From the NCBI GenBank assembly GCA_033439685.1, contig JAUEDM010000002.1, positions 6,386,001 through 6,450,000 on the forward strand: 64,000 nt of DNA. Reading direction: 5' to 3'. Positions 10,901-22,673 of this stretch are shown here, piece by piece (position 1 is the stretch's first letter; each line of letters starts with the position of its first letter). The stretch is from Apodospora peruviana (lineage: Eukaryota > Ascomycota > Sordariomycetes > Sordariales > Lasiosphaeriaceae). The notes beneath the pieces are model-generated. The model was not told where the DNA came from and made no database searches. It worked only from the letters and a program-made list of their open reading frames with translations. The translations under genes and the position numbers were made by a program.

Positions 10901-13900
10901 TGGCATAACTCTCAGGTCGCCAGAGAGCAGATAGGCCGGCTTGACCTCTTGGAAGAAGCCCCCATCTGCAGGGCTTCCCAAGGAGGAATGGTTGCCGGCT
11001 GACTGGCAGCCGTGATGTTTGCTTGGAATTCGATTCTCAGGTGCATCAAAAAACCCAAAGATGTGTCCATATGTCTCCAGTCTTTATCAACTTTTTGGTC
11101 AATGTGAATGTCGGACACCTGGTCGAAGTAGCACTCCCACAAGTTGACTGTATTTGGTGTGGGATTGATGCTGTGAGACAAAACTTCATGTATACACTGC
11201 TTCTCATCCTGTTGTGTGTCTCGCTGTTATTGATCTTTGATCTTCATTACGTTGGGATCCCTGCTGCGATTGGAAAGTCACATGGTCCGCCTGATTGCTC
11301 TCCCAGTGGCTGCAGCACCAGTTGCTGTGTTATACGGCCACGTCCAGTGGTGTCGTCATAACCCAGTATCTCGAGTTGTCAAGATGGATGAAGACAGAGA
11401 GTCATCTGATCTCTTCTCAGGCCAGCAAGATTGCAAACAATCCAGGCCGGTCTCGGACAGCCACCGTGCAGTGCAAACGGAATTCGAAGGTCGTGGGTTA
11501 TCAGAAATTTAGAAGCTGAAGTCAAGAACCTGGTACTCGTATATCTGCGACAGAACGAGGCGCTGCCACGGTTTGCGAGAGAGCGCCACGAGGGGTCGTC
11601 ACTGGCGCATCATGTTTTCCCTTACGCAGGTCGAGGCCAATGGCTGGCAAGCCACGGCTGGCTTCTGTCATATTCTTCTTCCATAGCCAGCCAGAGCAAT
11701 CTGATCGCCTTCTTCCCGCAATCTGAACAAGATATATGAGCGATCCGTATCTGCCCCCTGGGTCTGGCAATCCGATTTGCTAGCCATCAGGGTGGGAAGA
11801 CCTGCGTGGGACAGAAACAAGGGTCCATAGTGCCATGTCTTGCATCACAAACACGACCTGAACCATGCCCCCAGCTGCTGCTGTGCAGATGCTGATCAAC
11901 AACACCCGTTTTTTCCTGCGGCTGGCAAATAATTAGTCCTTGCTACATATCAGAATGTCATCGCGTACCAGAATAGTTGCTTTCCAGGTTCGGCCGTGAA
12001 CAGGTAATGAAATGTCTGTTCTAATAGTCTCCAGCTTTGTGTGGTCCTAACCCTGTGACTTCGGTCAGGTAGGTCTGAGTTTTCTTCCTCGGTGATTCCC
12101 ATACCACTCATAGGGAGATGCGCCGCCGTCGCGATGAATGAGATGCCAGGTACCCTGTGGCCCTGCATAACCAATCAGGTAGATTTCGACATCGAAGCCA
12201 CGAGTTAGACCGACCAGCAGCAATGCCATCAGTTTGCGAGTTGGCCGATGGTTGAGCACTTGATGAATGAACTTGTCCAAGACAGTATTCCCAAATCCGC
12301 CGAGGCATGTGCCAAGCGGTAGGATTTACACTGGATCCTTTCAAGCTCATCGCGACCCCACAAACAAAAAAAGAGGCAACTCATACCGACCCAGAGCTTT
12401 CCAGTTACCACTATTCCACAAGACCTGATCTACTTAGATTCGCTTATCCCCACAGTCCCTATCCCAATTACCCCCATGACGGACGGGAGCAGGAATGACA
12501 CTGCGGGTAGATAAAAAAGACACATGGGTGTGGAGCGAAGCCCCGGATGGAGGCCGTGACTTAGATACAAACTCCAGGGGATATATGGGAGACACGGAAA
12601 ATTTGGGGAAGTCGACGGCTGCTTGCAGAGCAGTGACACTACCCGTGCTGTCAAGTAAGGTACTTTTAGCGCGGGTTAGGTCTGCATTTGCCCGAAGGCC
12701 TGTATTACCTACCGAGAGACCTGCTGCATATAACGACAAAGTGATTGGGAGGGCCAGAGCAAATGGGAGCTCAGGCAGCTTGGAGAGAGAGAAAGGGGCC
12801 ACGACGGCGATGACCGATCCCTGGGAGACTAACTGAAGATGATCGAGACCAACTCTCATCATTGCAGAGTCCACCAGCTGCTTTCGAGATCGGGACTCTC
12901 TCATAATGAGCTGTTGACGCAGAAAAGTCTCGACGAAGTTTTGGGATGGAACAGGGTGCTTGGGTGGCTTGCATATATGGCTTGAGTACCTGGCATAATG
13001 GAGCGAAAACCGTCGACTAGCCCGTTGTACTGGGGCTATCTGTTGGGTATCATCCTAGTTGATGTGTGCAGCGCTTCATAGTCTCGAAAAAACAAGAATG
13101 TCTTGAATTGATCAACGACGAATCGGAGCCAAGATGGATGCGAATCGAACCATCCCATCGTAACAGCACCCGACAGTACTGACCGGCCCGCACCATTTAT
13201 TAGCCCGGTGTCAATCGACACGTGGATCCCCTTCCGCTAACCACTGCCTGTCATTTGGTTCCAGGAGCTTCACGTGCGTCCTACATACACCAAGGCAGAC
13301 AGGACACCGATCCAGGCTAGGAGTTGGCCAAGAATCAATGGCTTTATGCGTGGCAACATCACGGTGCACTGAATTGGAAGAGACCAGGTAAAGATTGTGC
13401 CGAAAACGCGAGGCCGATGACGCCTGACACGTTGCAAAGTAGTCTAGGGTGAATTGCCCATCCAGAGTCAGGGCGGTTGCTAGCTACACCAGGCGCTGAA
13501 CAGGGCGTATGGAAGGGCTTTGAGGCGGGCGCAAATACACGCCAGAACCAGACTCGGACCGACGGATTTGCTGCGCAGACAACGTGAGCTTCCATCGTAC
13601 AGAGAGGAGAGAACCTGTCGGGGACCTTGCAGAGACCGACTAGAAATGCGGCCGGCCGGGGCATCAAGATTAATACGTCCAGCCATGTACCAAGTCCGAT
13701 CGGAATGCCCGATCGGGCACGGGGGTGGTCGGCCTCCTGCCGTTTAATGTAGACTATTAAACAGACTGGTAGTTCTGTAAACTTGGGATGGCAGGAGATA
13801 CGATGTTGTCCAGGGGATTGGGAAAGGCAGCGAGGCGACATGGACATTGGTCTCACAGACACTGTGAAGAATCAAATTTCGAGACAGCATGTACTATTTG

Positions 13901-14649
13901 AACCCAGCAATTCGACCAAGTGTCCGCCAACCTGAGCAGGGCGGTTTGGAATCATCTGGGGGCCTGGGGCGAGACCAACATGAGGTCAGCATTGGGAGGA
14001 GCAAACAAGGCCGACCTGTACCGGTCGTCCTTTCGGCCGTCACTGTAGCGGGAATGTGCTGCTAACAGACAAATCTGGCTCAGCTTGTGTAACAGATGAG
14101 TTGCAGCGAAGGGCCTTATGGCGTCTTCACAGCGGATGGCTGTCATTTAGGCCAGCGCTGGAGGCTGGTTAAGAGCCAGTCAGTTGCTTGTGCAGATTCG
14201 GGTATTTTCAGTTGCCACAAGCATGGCTGCAGGCGGGAAGGCCAGGCGAACCGACAAGCAATCGACGTAGGTTATATTCGGGCTCAGTGCTTGGTTCGCG
14301 CGGTGTTGAGGGACGAAGGGGCGAATACTGGTCGAAGATAGTTTGCGGCGGGAGATAATATGCTAGATAATTACCGGGAGAATGAAGTCGGCAAGCATAG
14401 TTCGCGCCGAAGGGTGCATCAAGTCACCTCTTTCAAGCCAATCGTTAACCTAGTCGTTCTAATGCCAGGCGACCAGTCAAAGGGGTATCACCAGCCGTTG
14501 GCATCGGCTGTGTAAAGGCGAGATTGGTCTGCGACAAGGGAGTTGAGAGATGCAGGGGCGAACCACCATGACGAAGTGCTTAGTTGGGAGACCGATGGTG
14601 TTTAAAGCATGAGGAGTAGACCGATGGCCAACGCTCGACAAAGCTGCTC
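7962..14649. other. Long gene-poor region (6.7 kb)
   Basis: Upstream of the Zn2Cys6 gene and downstream of the PPIL4-like gene. It contains simple tracts, including a C run near 8569-8580 and a T run near 9330-9343. No open frame here has recognisable homology, and the longest (8630-9202 +) does not begin with ATG. A minus-strand frame at 12434-12904 has hydrophobic stretches, but I cannot support it as a gene. Likely content is a large regulatory region or long 5' leader of the transcription factor; a rapidly evolving or non-coding transcript cannot be excluded. Confidence 0.45.
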
Positions 14650-16237
14650 TCATCTGCGCTTGTAGTCATCTCGTCTCCGATCCCTGTCAAAGTCTCGGTC
14701 TCTGTCTCTGTCGCGATCCCGCCGGTCTCCATGTCGCCAGTCTCGGCTGTCTCGACTGGAGCCTGCGTTATCGTGTTTCCTGTCACGTCCATCACGGTAT
14801 GAGTCTCGCCTGGGGCTTCGACTCCGACGATCATTTGGGGGCCTTCCGCCACGATCCCGAGGCTTGGGACTGTCATTGTCCCGACGTGATGGACGCTCGG
14901 CTGGTCGACGATCAGCTTCGTCGCGACCAGAACCCTGCGATGTGGGACGGTCTGTCCGTCCATCTTTCCCCCTCTCATGTTGCCCTCGCATCTCTTCGAC
15001 ACCGTGAACCATGTTGTAGTCAGCGTCATTGACAGGCCGGTCGTCTTCATGCCGGTATTTCCGCCATTTCTCCAGCTCTTGGACGCCTCCCCAGCCGCCA
15101 CCACCCCTCTTGGCGGCGGCGCTCTTGCGCTTGTTGTTTGTCTCAGAGCGCCACATTTCGCTCAAGCGACTCACGCTCTGGCTAAAATCGACGCGAATTC
15201 GCCGATCGTCGATCAGAACAGAGTCCATCTTGTGGTATGCGGCCTCGCAACTCTCCTTGTCCTCGAACTCTAGGAATGCATATTGGAGGCTGTCCCCAGT
15301 CTTGCGATCTCGAATAACCTCGCAACTCAGGATCTTGCCGAACCGGCTGAAGATCAACTCGAGGTCCTCATCTGTTGTAACCGGGTTCAACTTGCAGATG
15401 AACAGTACGTTCTCGGGCGGTTTCACCTCGGCAAAAGGTAAATCACCCATCATCTCAAGTGTCAGGGCCTGTGCCGCAGCCTCCCGCTCTTTTCTCCTAC
15501 GCTCGGCCTCAGCAGCAGCTTCCTCGTTTGCTTCTTCGTCCAGCAGTTCCTCGCCCTCCGCGATGCGGACGGTTGCCAGCTGCGCTTTGCTTGGAGCTGG
15601 CGAGCTGCTCGGCTCGCGCAAACCGGCTGGGTCTGGGTACGGGTCGTCCAGGATCACTGTGTGCTTGATGCGGATGTCGGCAAGCGGGTGGCCGCGCTCG
15701 TCGACAATGGCGTCGTTGATCTTCTCCAACACATCGAACCCCTCCACGACCTTGCCAAATATGGCTGCTTTACCATCAAGGTAATCAGTGTTGTCCCCTA
15801 ATGTGACCAGAAACTGCGACGCGGCGACGCGTACGTCCGGATCGGAGGGATGCGGGGCGGTGGCCATGCTGACGGTACCACGCTCGAGGTGTTTGAGCTT
15901 CGGGTGAAAGAACGCTGGAAAGGCTTTGTCGGCTGCATCCCCAGAGAGCAAGCCCCAGATGGAGGTACCACCGTCGGACTGGGCAGACATGGGGCCGAGG
16001 GGGTCGCCCGTCTGGAAGGAGAATGATTTTTGTATCGAGTGGACGGGGGAGAAGTTGTAGTATTTGACTTTGCAGAGCTTGAGGAAGCTGGAGCAGAAAC
16101 CTGTTAGCCTGATATTCCATAGCACCGAAACGCGTCAAAAGAGAGAACTTGACTCACTTTTCACATATTTTTGGCGCGTAATCGACCAGCAGGTCAATGA
16201 CGATGTCGCCTGCGCTTGTTTCGAGGAGGACAGACAT
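14650..16237 (-). CDS. PPIL4: Peptidyl-prolyl cis-trans isomerase-like 4 (cyclophilin-RRM protein)
   Basis: Nuclear, spliceosome-associated protein of about 505 residues. Two exons: 16237-16158 and 16087-14650, with intron 16157-16088 (GTGAGT...CCAG). Exon 1 encodes MSVLLETSAGDIVIDLLVDY, the start of the cyclophilin fold, and the split codon joins to NFLKLCKVKYYNF. The cyclophilin domain covers about residues 1-165. An acidic/coiled linker follows, then an RRM at about 252-330 with RNP2 LFICKL and RNP1-like YAFLEFED. A long Arg/Asp/Ser-rich tail (about 400-505) resembles splicing factors. In the active-site segment (VHSIQKSFSFQTGDP) the catalytic Arg of cyclophilin A is replaced, as in human PPIL4, so isomerase activity is doubtful and an RNA or spliceosome scaffold role is more likely. 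Confidence 0.94.
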
Positions 16238-17137
16238 GTTGAATGATGTCGCCCTTAATTACGAAGGAGGCTCGTTTTGTGACAGGCGCGTGTCAAGTAA
16301 CAGAAGGGACAGTGTAGACGCGAGAAGAGTGGGCGATGGTTGCCGTTGGTATCGCGGGTATCTTTGGGGTCTCGCGATTCAATGTTTGAGTTGCAATGGA
16401 ATCTCCAAGGTTGCTGAGGGAGATGCCTGCCGCGACGGCAAATTTAGCGGTGAACTTTGGCACAACTCCCAAGTTGGAGTCCCGCTCGCGTTCGTTGCGG
16501 CTTGTCATTGGCTGGCAGCTCCCGTTGTGTGAGCGTTTTCACGGCAACCGCTCCAGACAGTCCAGACTCCAGTTGACCGGCTCAACCTGAACGGCGCGTG
16601 AAATCGTGACTGCGCATTGGCAGCTCCATTGATCGGCAACTCAAAAGAGAACAACGTCAACTTGAAGATAAAATGAACTCATTTCTTCGTAATTAAAATT
16701 CTTGCTAATCCAAAATGGCCTTACGGCATCCCCACTGTTCAAAAGAAACAGCAGGACCTTTTTATCACTTCCCAATCAGAATCAAAACGCCGCGCGGTGT
16801 GCCTTCTTAATAACCATGCTTCCGCATCCATACCAACCTGATCCAAGATGAATGCAGCGGTCCCAGCGTCCATGTTGCCTTATATCGCTTTTCCACTTAA
16901 GGGCGCGAAATTTGAAACAGAACAAAAGAAAAAGAAAAGCGACAACCAAACTCCAAGCTAAAATGCAAGAATTAAAAAAAAAAAGGATAAATCGGTGGCG
17001 GGTATCATGATACACTCGACCACAAATGATCAGCCCAGTCCAGAAACGAAATTGTTCGATCGATCCCGCCAAGACAGGTGATCGTTCGCCAGCTCTCCAC
17101 AGCACGTAATGGAACAGCGGAGTCGTGTGCCGGGATG
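16238..17137. other. Intergenic 0.9 kb
   Basis: Promoter side of the PPIL4-like gene and 3' side of the next minus-strand gene. No coding, RNA or repeat feature is supported apart from an A-rich tract near 16975-16985. Confidence 0.5.
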
Positions 17138-17797
17138 CTACGGCTCAGGGGCACTGCGTCGCCTCCTCCCGCTCCGCAGTTCCCGCTCCGTGTCCATCAG
17201 CCGGCCTTGGACCCAGGTCCGGAACGCCCGATCCCCACGCACAGCTTCACAGTTGAGCAGCTCCGTCAGCGTGCGCTTGATCCCCTCGTTGACGTCGCAC
17301 AGCTTGGCCTCCTCAACCGCCACCTCGGCCAGCGTCGATTCGTCGGGGACCGTCTCCAGTCCGCCGCCACAGCTCGGCTTCCCGACCACCGGGAACGAGC
17401 TGTATCGGTACCCCCTCGAGGGCGGCGAGTAGGGCAAGGAGTCGCCTGAGGAGGATGCTATGCTTCCGATGGAGCCTGTCCGGGTCGGCGAGGCCACAGG
17501 GCTTGGGAACGAGGTGCTCTGCAGCTGCAGCGGCCGTAGCTCGTCGAGGTGCTGGCGGAGGGATTCGTGCTGTTCGTGAAGTAGGAGGTATTTCTGCAGC
17601 GCGAGGTCACGGTTGTGGGAATGGTGTGTGAGGGAGGCAGATATGGTCCGGGTGGGCTCGGGAAGTACCCCGGTCGGTGTCGACGCCGCCATCATGATCA
17701 TATTTTTGCTCGCGGGTTGCGGGATAGATGGTATTGGCGATCGTAAGCGAATGGTGTAGTGCCGAGTCGTGGTCGGAAATGCTGATGGCCGGGTCAT
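17138..17797 (-). CDS. Uncharacterised protein with a short coiled-coil segment
   Basis: Single-exon frame of 219 residues from ATG at 17797. An alternative start lies at the Met cluster near 17701-17692 (MIMMAASTPTGV), which would give about 185 residues. Visible parts are a Ser/Thr/Pro-rich N-terminus; a helical segment rich in Leu, Glu and His (LALQKYLLLHEQHESLRQHL) at about 65-84; a low-complexity Ser-rich middle (GSIGSIASSSGDSLPYSPPS); and a conserved-looking helical end with VNEGIKRTLTELLNCEAVR and a basic tail. No catalytic motif, signal peptide or membrane segment is seen. Function unknown; the structured C-terminal third argues for a real gene. Confidence 0.65.
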   Translation of the reverse strand: MTRPSAFPTTTRHYTIRLRSPIPSIPQPASKNMIMMAASTPTGVLPEPTRTISASLTHHSHNRDLALQKYLLLHEQHESLRQHLDELRPLQLQSTSFPSPVASPTRTGSIGSIASSSGDSLPYSPPSRGYRYSSFPVVGKPSCGGGLETVPDESTLAEVAVEEAKLCDVNEGIKRTLTELLNCEAVRGDRAFRTWVQGRLMDTERELRSGRRRRSAPEP

Positions 17798-20700
17798 CGG
17801 AAGCCCAGAGCAATTTTGGGCACAAGACTGTGGTGGATTGGGGATAAATAAAGCTGGCCCGGATCCAGATTTCCAAGCGGTTTCGAGGGTCGGTCGGGGA
17901 TGTCTTATCAGTCTTCCTTCACCTTCTTCGAGTCTGTCCGGGCTGTATCACAAAGGGCCAAAACCTGCGTGGTGAAGCAGTGATCGAGTCAAGAATCGGA
18001 CGTTGGATCGACAGTGGGCGGGATCGGGTGGAAGGGTGGAGCTGGAACAAACGGCCTGGAGCAAACGGCCGTTCTCCCTCGATAACAGAAGACGGGTTCA
18101 ATTGGACGGGCGACGTTTGGACCAGTACTGGAAGAGTCGACGTAGAACTGGCGTCACTCAAGGTTCGAACTTCGAGGTGCTCGGCCGGTCAGTGGGGCGT
18201 GATGGATGCTGTAGCAGATGATATGCCGTGTAAGTCGGAGATATGTCTGGTTAGCCCGTGTCGAGAGGAACACGGAGGCACAGTAATAGTGCGGATGGTT
18301 TCGACAAGCTATTGTACGTGGTAGATGATGTGACGGAGAACATGAACTTGGGTGCCGTTCTACGCATATTTGAGGGAGAACAAGAAATAAAATGATGGAA
18401 TACGAAAAGCGTCGCGAGCCAGGCCAAAGAAGGATTGTGAGGCCCGGCCGTGCAGGGGTGTCGAGAACGGGTTAGCCTTCGGCTCCAATAAATATTTAGT
18501 GTGCAATAAAACAAGGATGCGCTTTCCTTGAATGGGAAGATAAGATGGGAGAATGCTTGGCAGTTGCTTGGCCGGAAGGCCCCGCGGGTGTGAGTGGGCT
18601 CTCAGGCGTCCACGGGTGACGGACCAGACCTGCAGCGGGCATCCCCAATCAGTGCTTCGATTCCCGTCCACCCCAGTGCTTGAGCACACACCGCTGAAGG
18701 ATTGACGGCCGAATTGGGCAAGCTTTGCTCTCTCGACGGCAAATATTATCAACTTCTTTCCTGGGTTTTGTCACCATGTCATCGCGTGTTTGCAGCAGTC
18801 GCTGTGGCGCGACTGACCTGATACGGAACTTCCAAGGCGTGGCGCGTGGCACCCGTCATCAAATTCAGCAACGCAATCTGGCGCACCGCCCGACTGCTGA
18901 CAACATCCGAGATAGCGCTTAGAAGTGTGGCGTCATTTCAGCCAGGCTCAGACAATACCGCTGCGGTATTTGACACTGCGAGATTGTTTCTTCGTTTGCA
19001 TGTGTCACTTCTCCCCTTTCTTCATTTTTGTACGGAATATGTGTGGTCCGAAGAGAGTTTGAGGGTGGATGCAGCGTTTGCCGTTGGCAGCTCTTCAGCC
19101 GACAGCAAGAACAAAGGGGTGTGGCGTCAGGTGCGCTGATTGAGGAGATTGCGACATTGATAGGAAAGCGCCGGACGGCAATATTTGCTGCAATTGCAAA
19201 TAATACATGCGATTGTGCCCAACTTGTTGCCGCCGCCGCCGCCTAAACAGACATTTCCATCTTCATGTTTCCATCTTTATTCGGGCTTGAACGGCAATCA
19301 ACTCTGTTGCGGTCGGTAAATGCCGGTTCACCATCAGAAACTCGAATCGAGGTGCGGTGGGTGAGGACTGAGAGCCGGTACCCGATGCGTCGTCGGTTGT
19401 TGCATCGAACAAACAACGCTGATGGTCTTACCTAACAGTTTCTCTCGGTTGCTCATGCCGTATGATCCTACAGTCGGGTAAGATACAGTTACTGATGATG
19501 ATGTGATGGGCGGCACGGAAGCGTCATCGGCTCGCCTGTTGGGTCTCGGCCCGCCGATTAGGCCCACCAGCTCTTGGGGTCGGTGAGGTTCGAAGCGTAG
19601 CGGGAGACAGAGCCTCCACCACACAGTAGTGGTTCTGGAAGCGGGATTTGCGATGCTTGGAAGTCGGGTCACGGCAAGCGGTGAAGATCATGACGATTAT
19701 TTCCTACCGGCGGTCTGGTTGCTAACAGCACACGTGTACACTAGCACTTCAACCCCGCATGTCTCAAGTTGAGGCAACTGTCCATCATCCTTGTTTATGG
19801 TACTTTACCCTTCATCACGATCGCAAAATTAAAGGTTGCGATTCTAGGATGGAGAAATTCCAAGCATGAAGCATCCCGCTCTCGTGCAACATCCCAACGG
19901 GTGTCATCCGACCTTTCAGTTTAACCCTCTGCATTTTGGTCTCTCAACGTCATCAGTCATCAGACTTTTGCTAGGAGGCAATTCGCAACCACGCCTCCGC
20001 AGTGGGTTGGAGTCCGTAAAGTCAGAGATCTCGATGGAAACTTCTCAGGCTGTCAGGGTCCAATCCGACGGTTCACTGAGTCTAAAACTTGGCAGATCAT
20101 GTGCGCGGAGGCGATGCAAGCTTTTACCGAGCGTGTGTGTACCTGCAGAGCCTCGAAGAGGTGAAAGTAAACGCTGATCCTTTGTCACAAACGGAACTTC
20201 ACCTCCGATCGATTCTCAGTCCAGTCAACATCGAATGCAATAGGCAGGTTCCCAAATTTTGCAAACGACCACACGTGTATTCTCCCATTGTTTAACAGTT
20301 GCCAAGAATGTCTCTACCGAAAGGGGCCCGTTTTGAGCTTTATACACGTGGACAGGATGATGACATCATAGCTGTAGTCGAGGTGCTTGGTGAGAATAAC
20401 CGGTCACGGCCCGCTTACAGCCTTAACCTTAACCTCAGTCGCAAGGACAACGCCTGCTTAGGTACCTTATGAGTTAATTTTGCTGGCATCATGTGTTCTG
20501 GACGCATACGACGTAAGAAAAAGACAACAGTCGGAGCGAGCAGAGTTATGGTGGGAAAATCTCCAATCTCCATGACATGCAAGCTCGGGTATCGGACTCT
20601 AGACTTTCGATATACTATCTCTTATGGTACTGGAAATATGCATTGGTCAGTACTTAGTGTTGTCCTTATAACGAGCCATCGTGGCTGTGCTTGTCGCGGT

Positions 20701-22673
20701 TTCTGTTGAATTCACTCGCTATTCATTGCCTGTAAAGATAAGAATGGATTGACATCACAAGAACAGTCTTGTCAGAACGGCAAACAGACCATAGCTCCTT
20801 GGAAACATGCGAAATGCCTCAAAGATACCCTATAAGGCAGAGACGCAATGGCCCAGGACCGTGGAAGTTCAATTGTTAGCATTAATGTGTTTCCGCTGCG
20901 AGCATCTTCCTCGGCTAACTCTGGGTCTGGAAATATAGACTCGTTTGTTGAGAGAGCAAGACTAAACTCCAGTTAAAGAGATGACTTAAATCTCGAAATT
21001 CCGCCAGCAGAATGTTCATGTCGGCTCAAGGGAACGAGAACGGCATTTCATCGGGGACCACTCGTGCTGAGCTATGCAATACTCCCAGGCCCATTTTCTA
21101 CGTTTCCATCGTGTAAACGTGGGATATATGGAAGTTGAGTATTCAGCTGGTCCAGTGCCTGGGGTTTAAGGTGAATAATAAAGTACTGAATATATCTGGA
21201 TATTATGGTCACGATGTCCGAGAACTCCCTGATATCGCTCAGTCTCTCAGTACATGGAACTCTACCATCCAAGGACGGATTCCTCGTGGTCATCAAGGCC
21301 ACGGTGTCATCAATTTAGTTGCTGAGCCATGGTATTGTGAGATATTACACCCAGACTCACGCTTAATGAGAGAATCATGACGGACCATCTCAAGAGCAGC
21401 GCGTTCTTGCTCAAATCCCGAGCCAGCATAACAGATCAGAATAGAATGCCCATGTTAGCAATTCTAGTCCCAGTCCCAAACACACACTCGACGACGGGAC
21501 GCCAGTGCCCATACAATCCAAGGATCAGACCCATCGTAACCAAGATCTGGTGGTATCAGAGTGAGAATACGACCTGCGTTCAATGACGGTCCTAGTCTGG
21601 GTAGTTAAACGCCGGCAAATAGATGTAGGGTAATCTCACCACGCAACCCGAGAAGCCGAGACACCAACAGCTGTCATAACTGCCCGTTCGCGGCCACGCA
21701 TTAGAGGTCATGCAACTGATCCAGGGAAACAAAATAATACAAAGAGAAATCAGGGGGGATTTTCGAAGCAGGAAGAAAGGTTACTAGCATAGTACATTGA
21801 CACCTGAAGCTTGAGCTACGGCTGCTAGAAGAGGTCCGGAGGCTGCATCGGAGAAACTAAGAGAGTCAATCAGAGGCAACCAGGCTATACTTGTAGAATG
21901 CAAGAAGGCATTTAGAATCTGATGCATGGTGACAGAGGAGACCGAATTATCGAGTCACAGATAGGGAGGTGAGTGATACTTGCCTGGTTATCAGATATGT
22001 CGATATACGAGGCCAGAAACCTTTTGGAACTGAGAAGCCAGTGTGCACAATGCTTGCAATGTTCCGAAGGAGGAAAACGGAGGCAGCATGTCCAATCAGA
22101 TCCTTGACTGCTTCGAGTTGCGGGTTGAGCTCTTGGTAGCTCAGTCCGAACAGCTTGGCACAGTCCGAACATCCACACCTCATCAACTTCACTACAAAAT
22201 GGCTCGGATTCAATGGCAGAACAGAAAGGCACCAATAATCATCTTGAATGAGGAAAGGCATGAATAACTGATATCTTGACTTTCATTCTCAGTCTGCGGG
22301 ATCCCATAGCATCATCCCGGGTCGTATCAATCGGTATCCGGTGCAAAACGCTGACCGACGTCTGGTTACCTTATGTAATCCTTCCAGGCAGCCAACCCCC
22401 CGGTCTTCTTCCCCTGACTCTTCTCTATCATTTCCACTGTTTATGTCACGTGCTTTAACCTGGCATATAAAAAGGAGGGCATGCCCAAGCTACCCCTCCC
22501 TTTTCTCTTCCTCCTCCTGTCTCCCCTTCTCTCTCCTCCTCTCATCTTCGTCACCTTGATATACTTCTAGCCCCAGCCATACCATACCGCTTGAAGAAGA
22601 CATCCATCACCTGGCACCCAACACTGTACCACCCACAGACTGACAGAATCTACCAACACGCAGCCAACTCACC
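17798..22673. other. Long gene-poor region (4.9 kb)
   Basis: No convincing gene. It has many short open frames on both strands with no recognisable family. The last 250 bp form the RVT promoter. A GCC-repeat sits near 19228-19244. A minus-strand frame at 21947-22261 looks protein-like (paired cysteines CGCSDC) but has no partner exon that I can support. Confidence 0.45.
22447..22580 (+). promoter_or_regulatory. Probable core promoter of the RVT gene
   Basis: An E-box CACGTG at 22447-22452 precedes a good TATA element (TATAAAA) at 22466-22472. A long pyrimidine-rich tract follows from about 22493 to 22550 (ctccc...ctcctcctctcatc), a common fungal transcription-start feature. The ATG is at 22674, giving a leader of roughly 120-170 bases. 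The elements are seen in the sequence; their use is inferred. Confidence 0.55.

Noticed and set aside
12434..12904. 156-codon minus-strand frame with hydrophobic stretches
   Set aside because: No homology recognised, no flanking exons with good splice sites, and the opposite strand is also open; not enough to call a gene.
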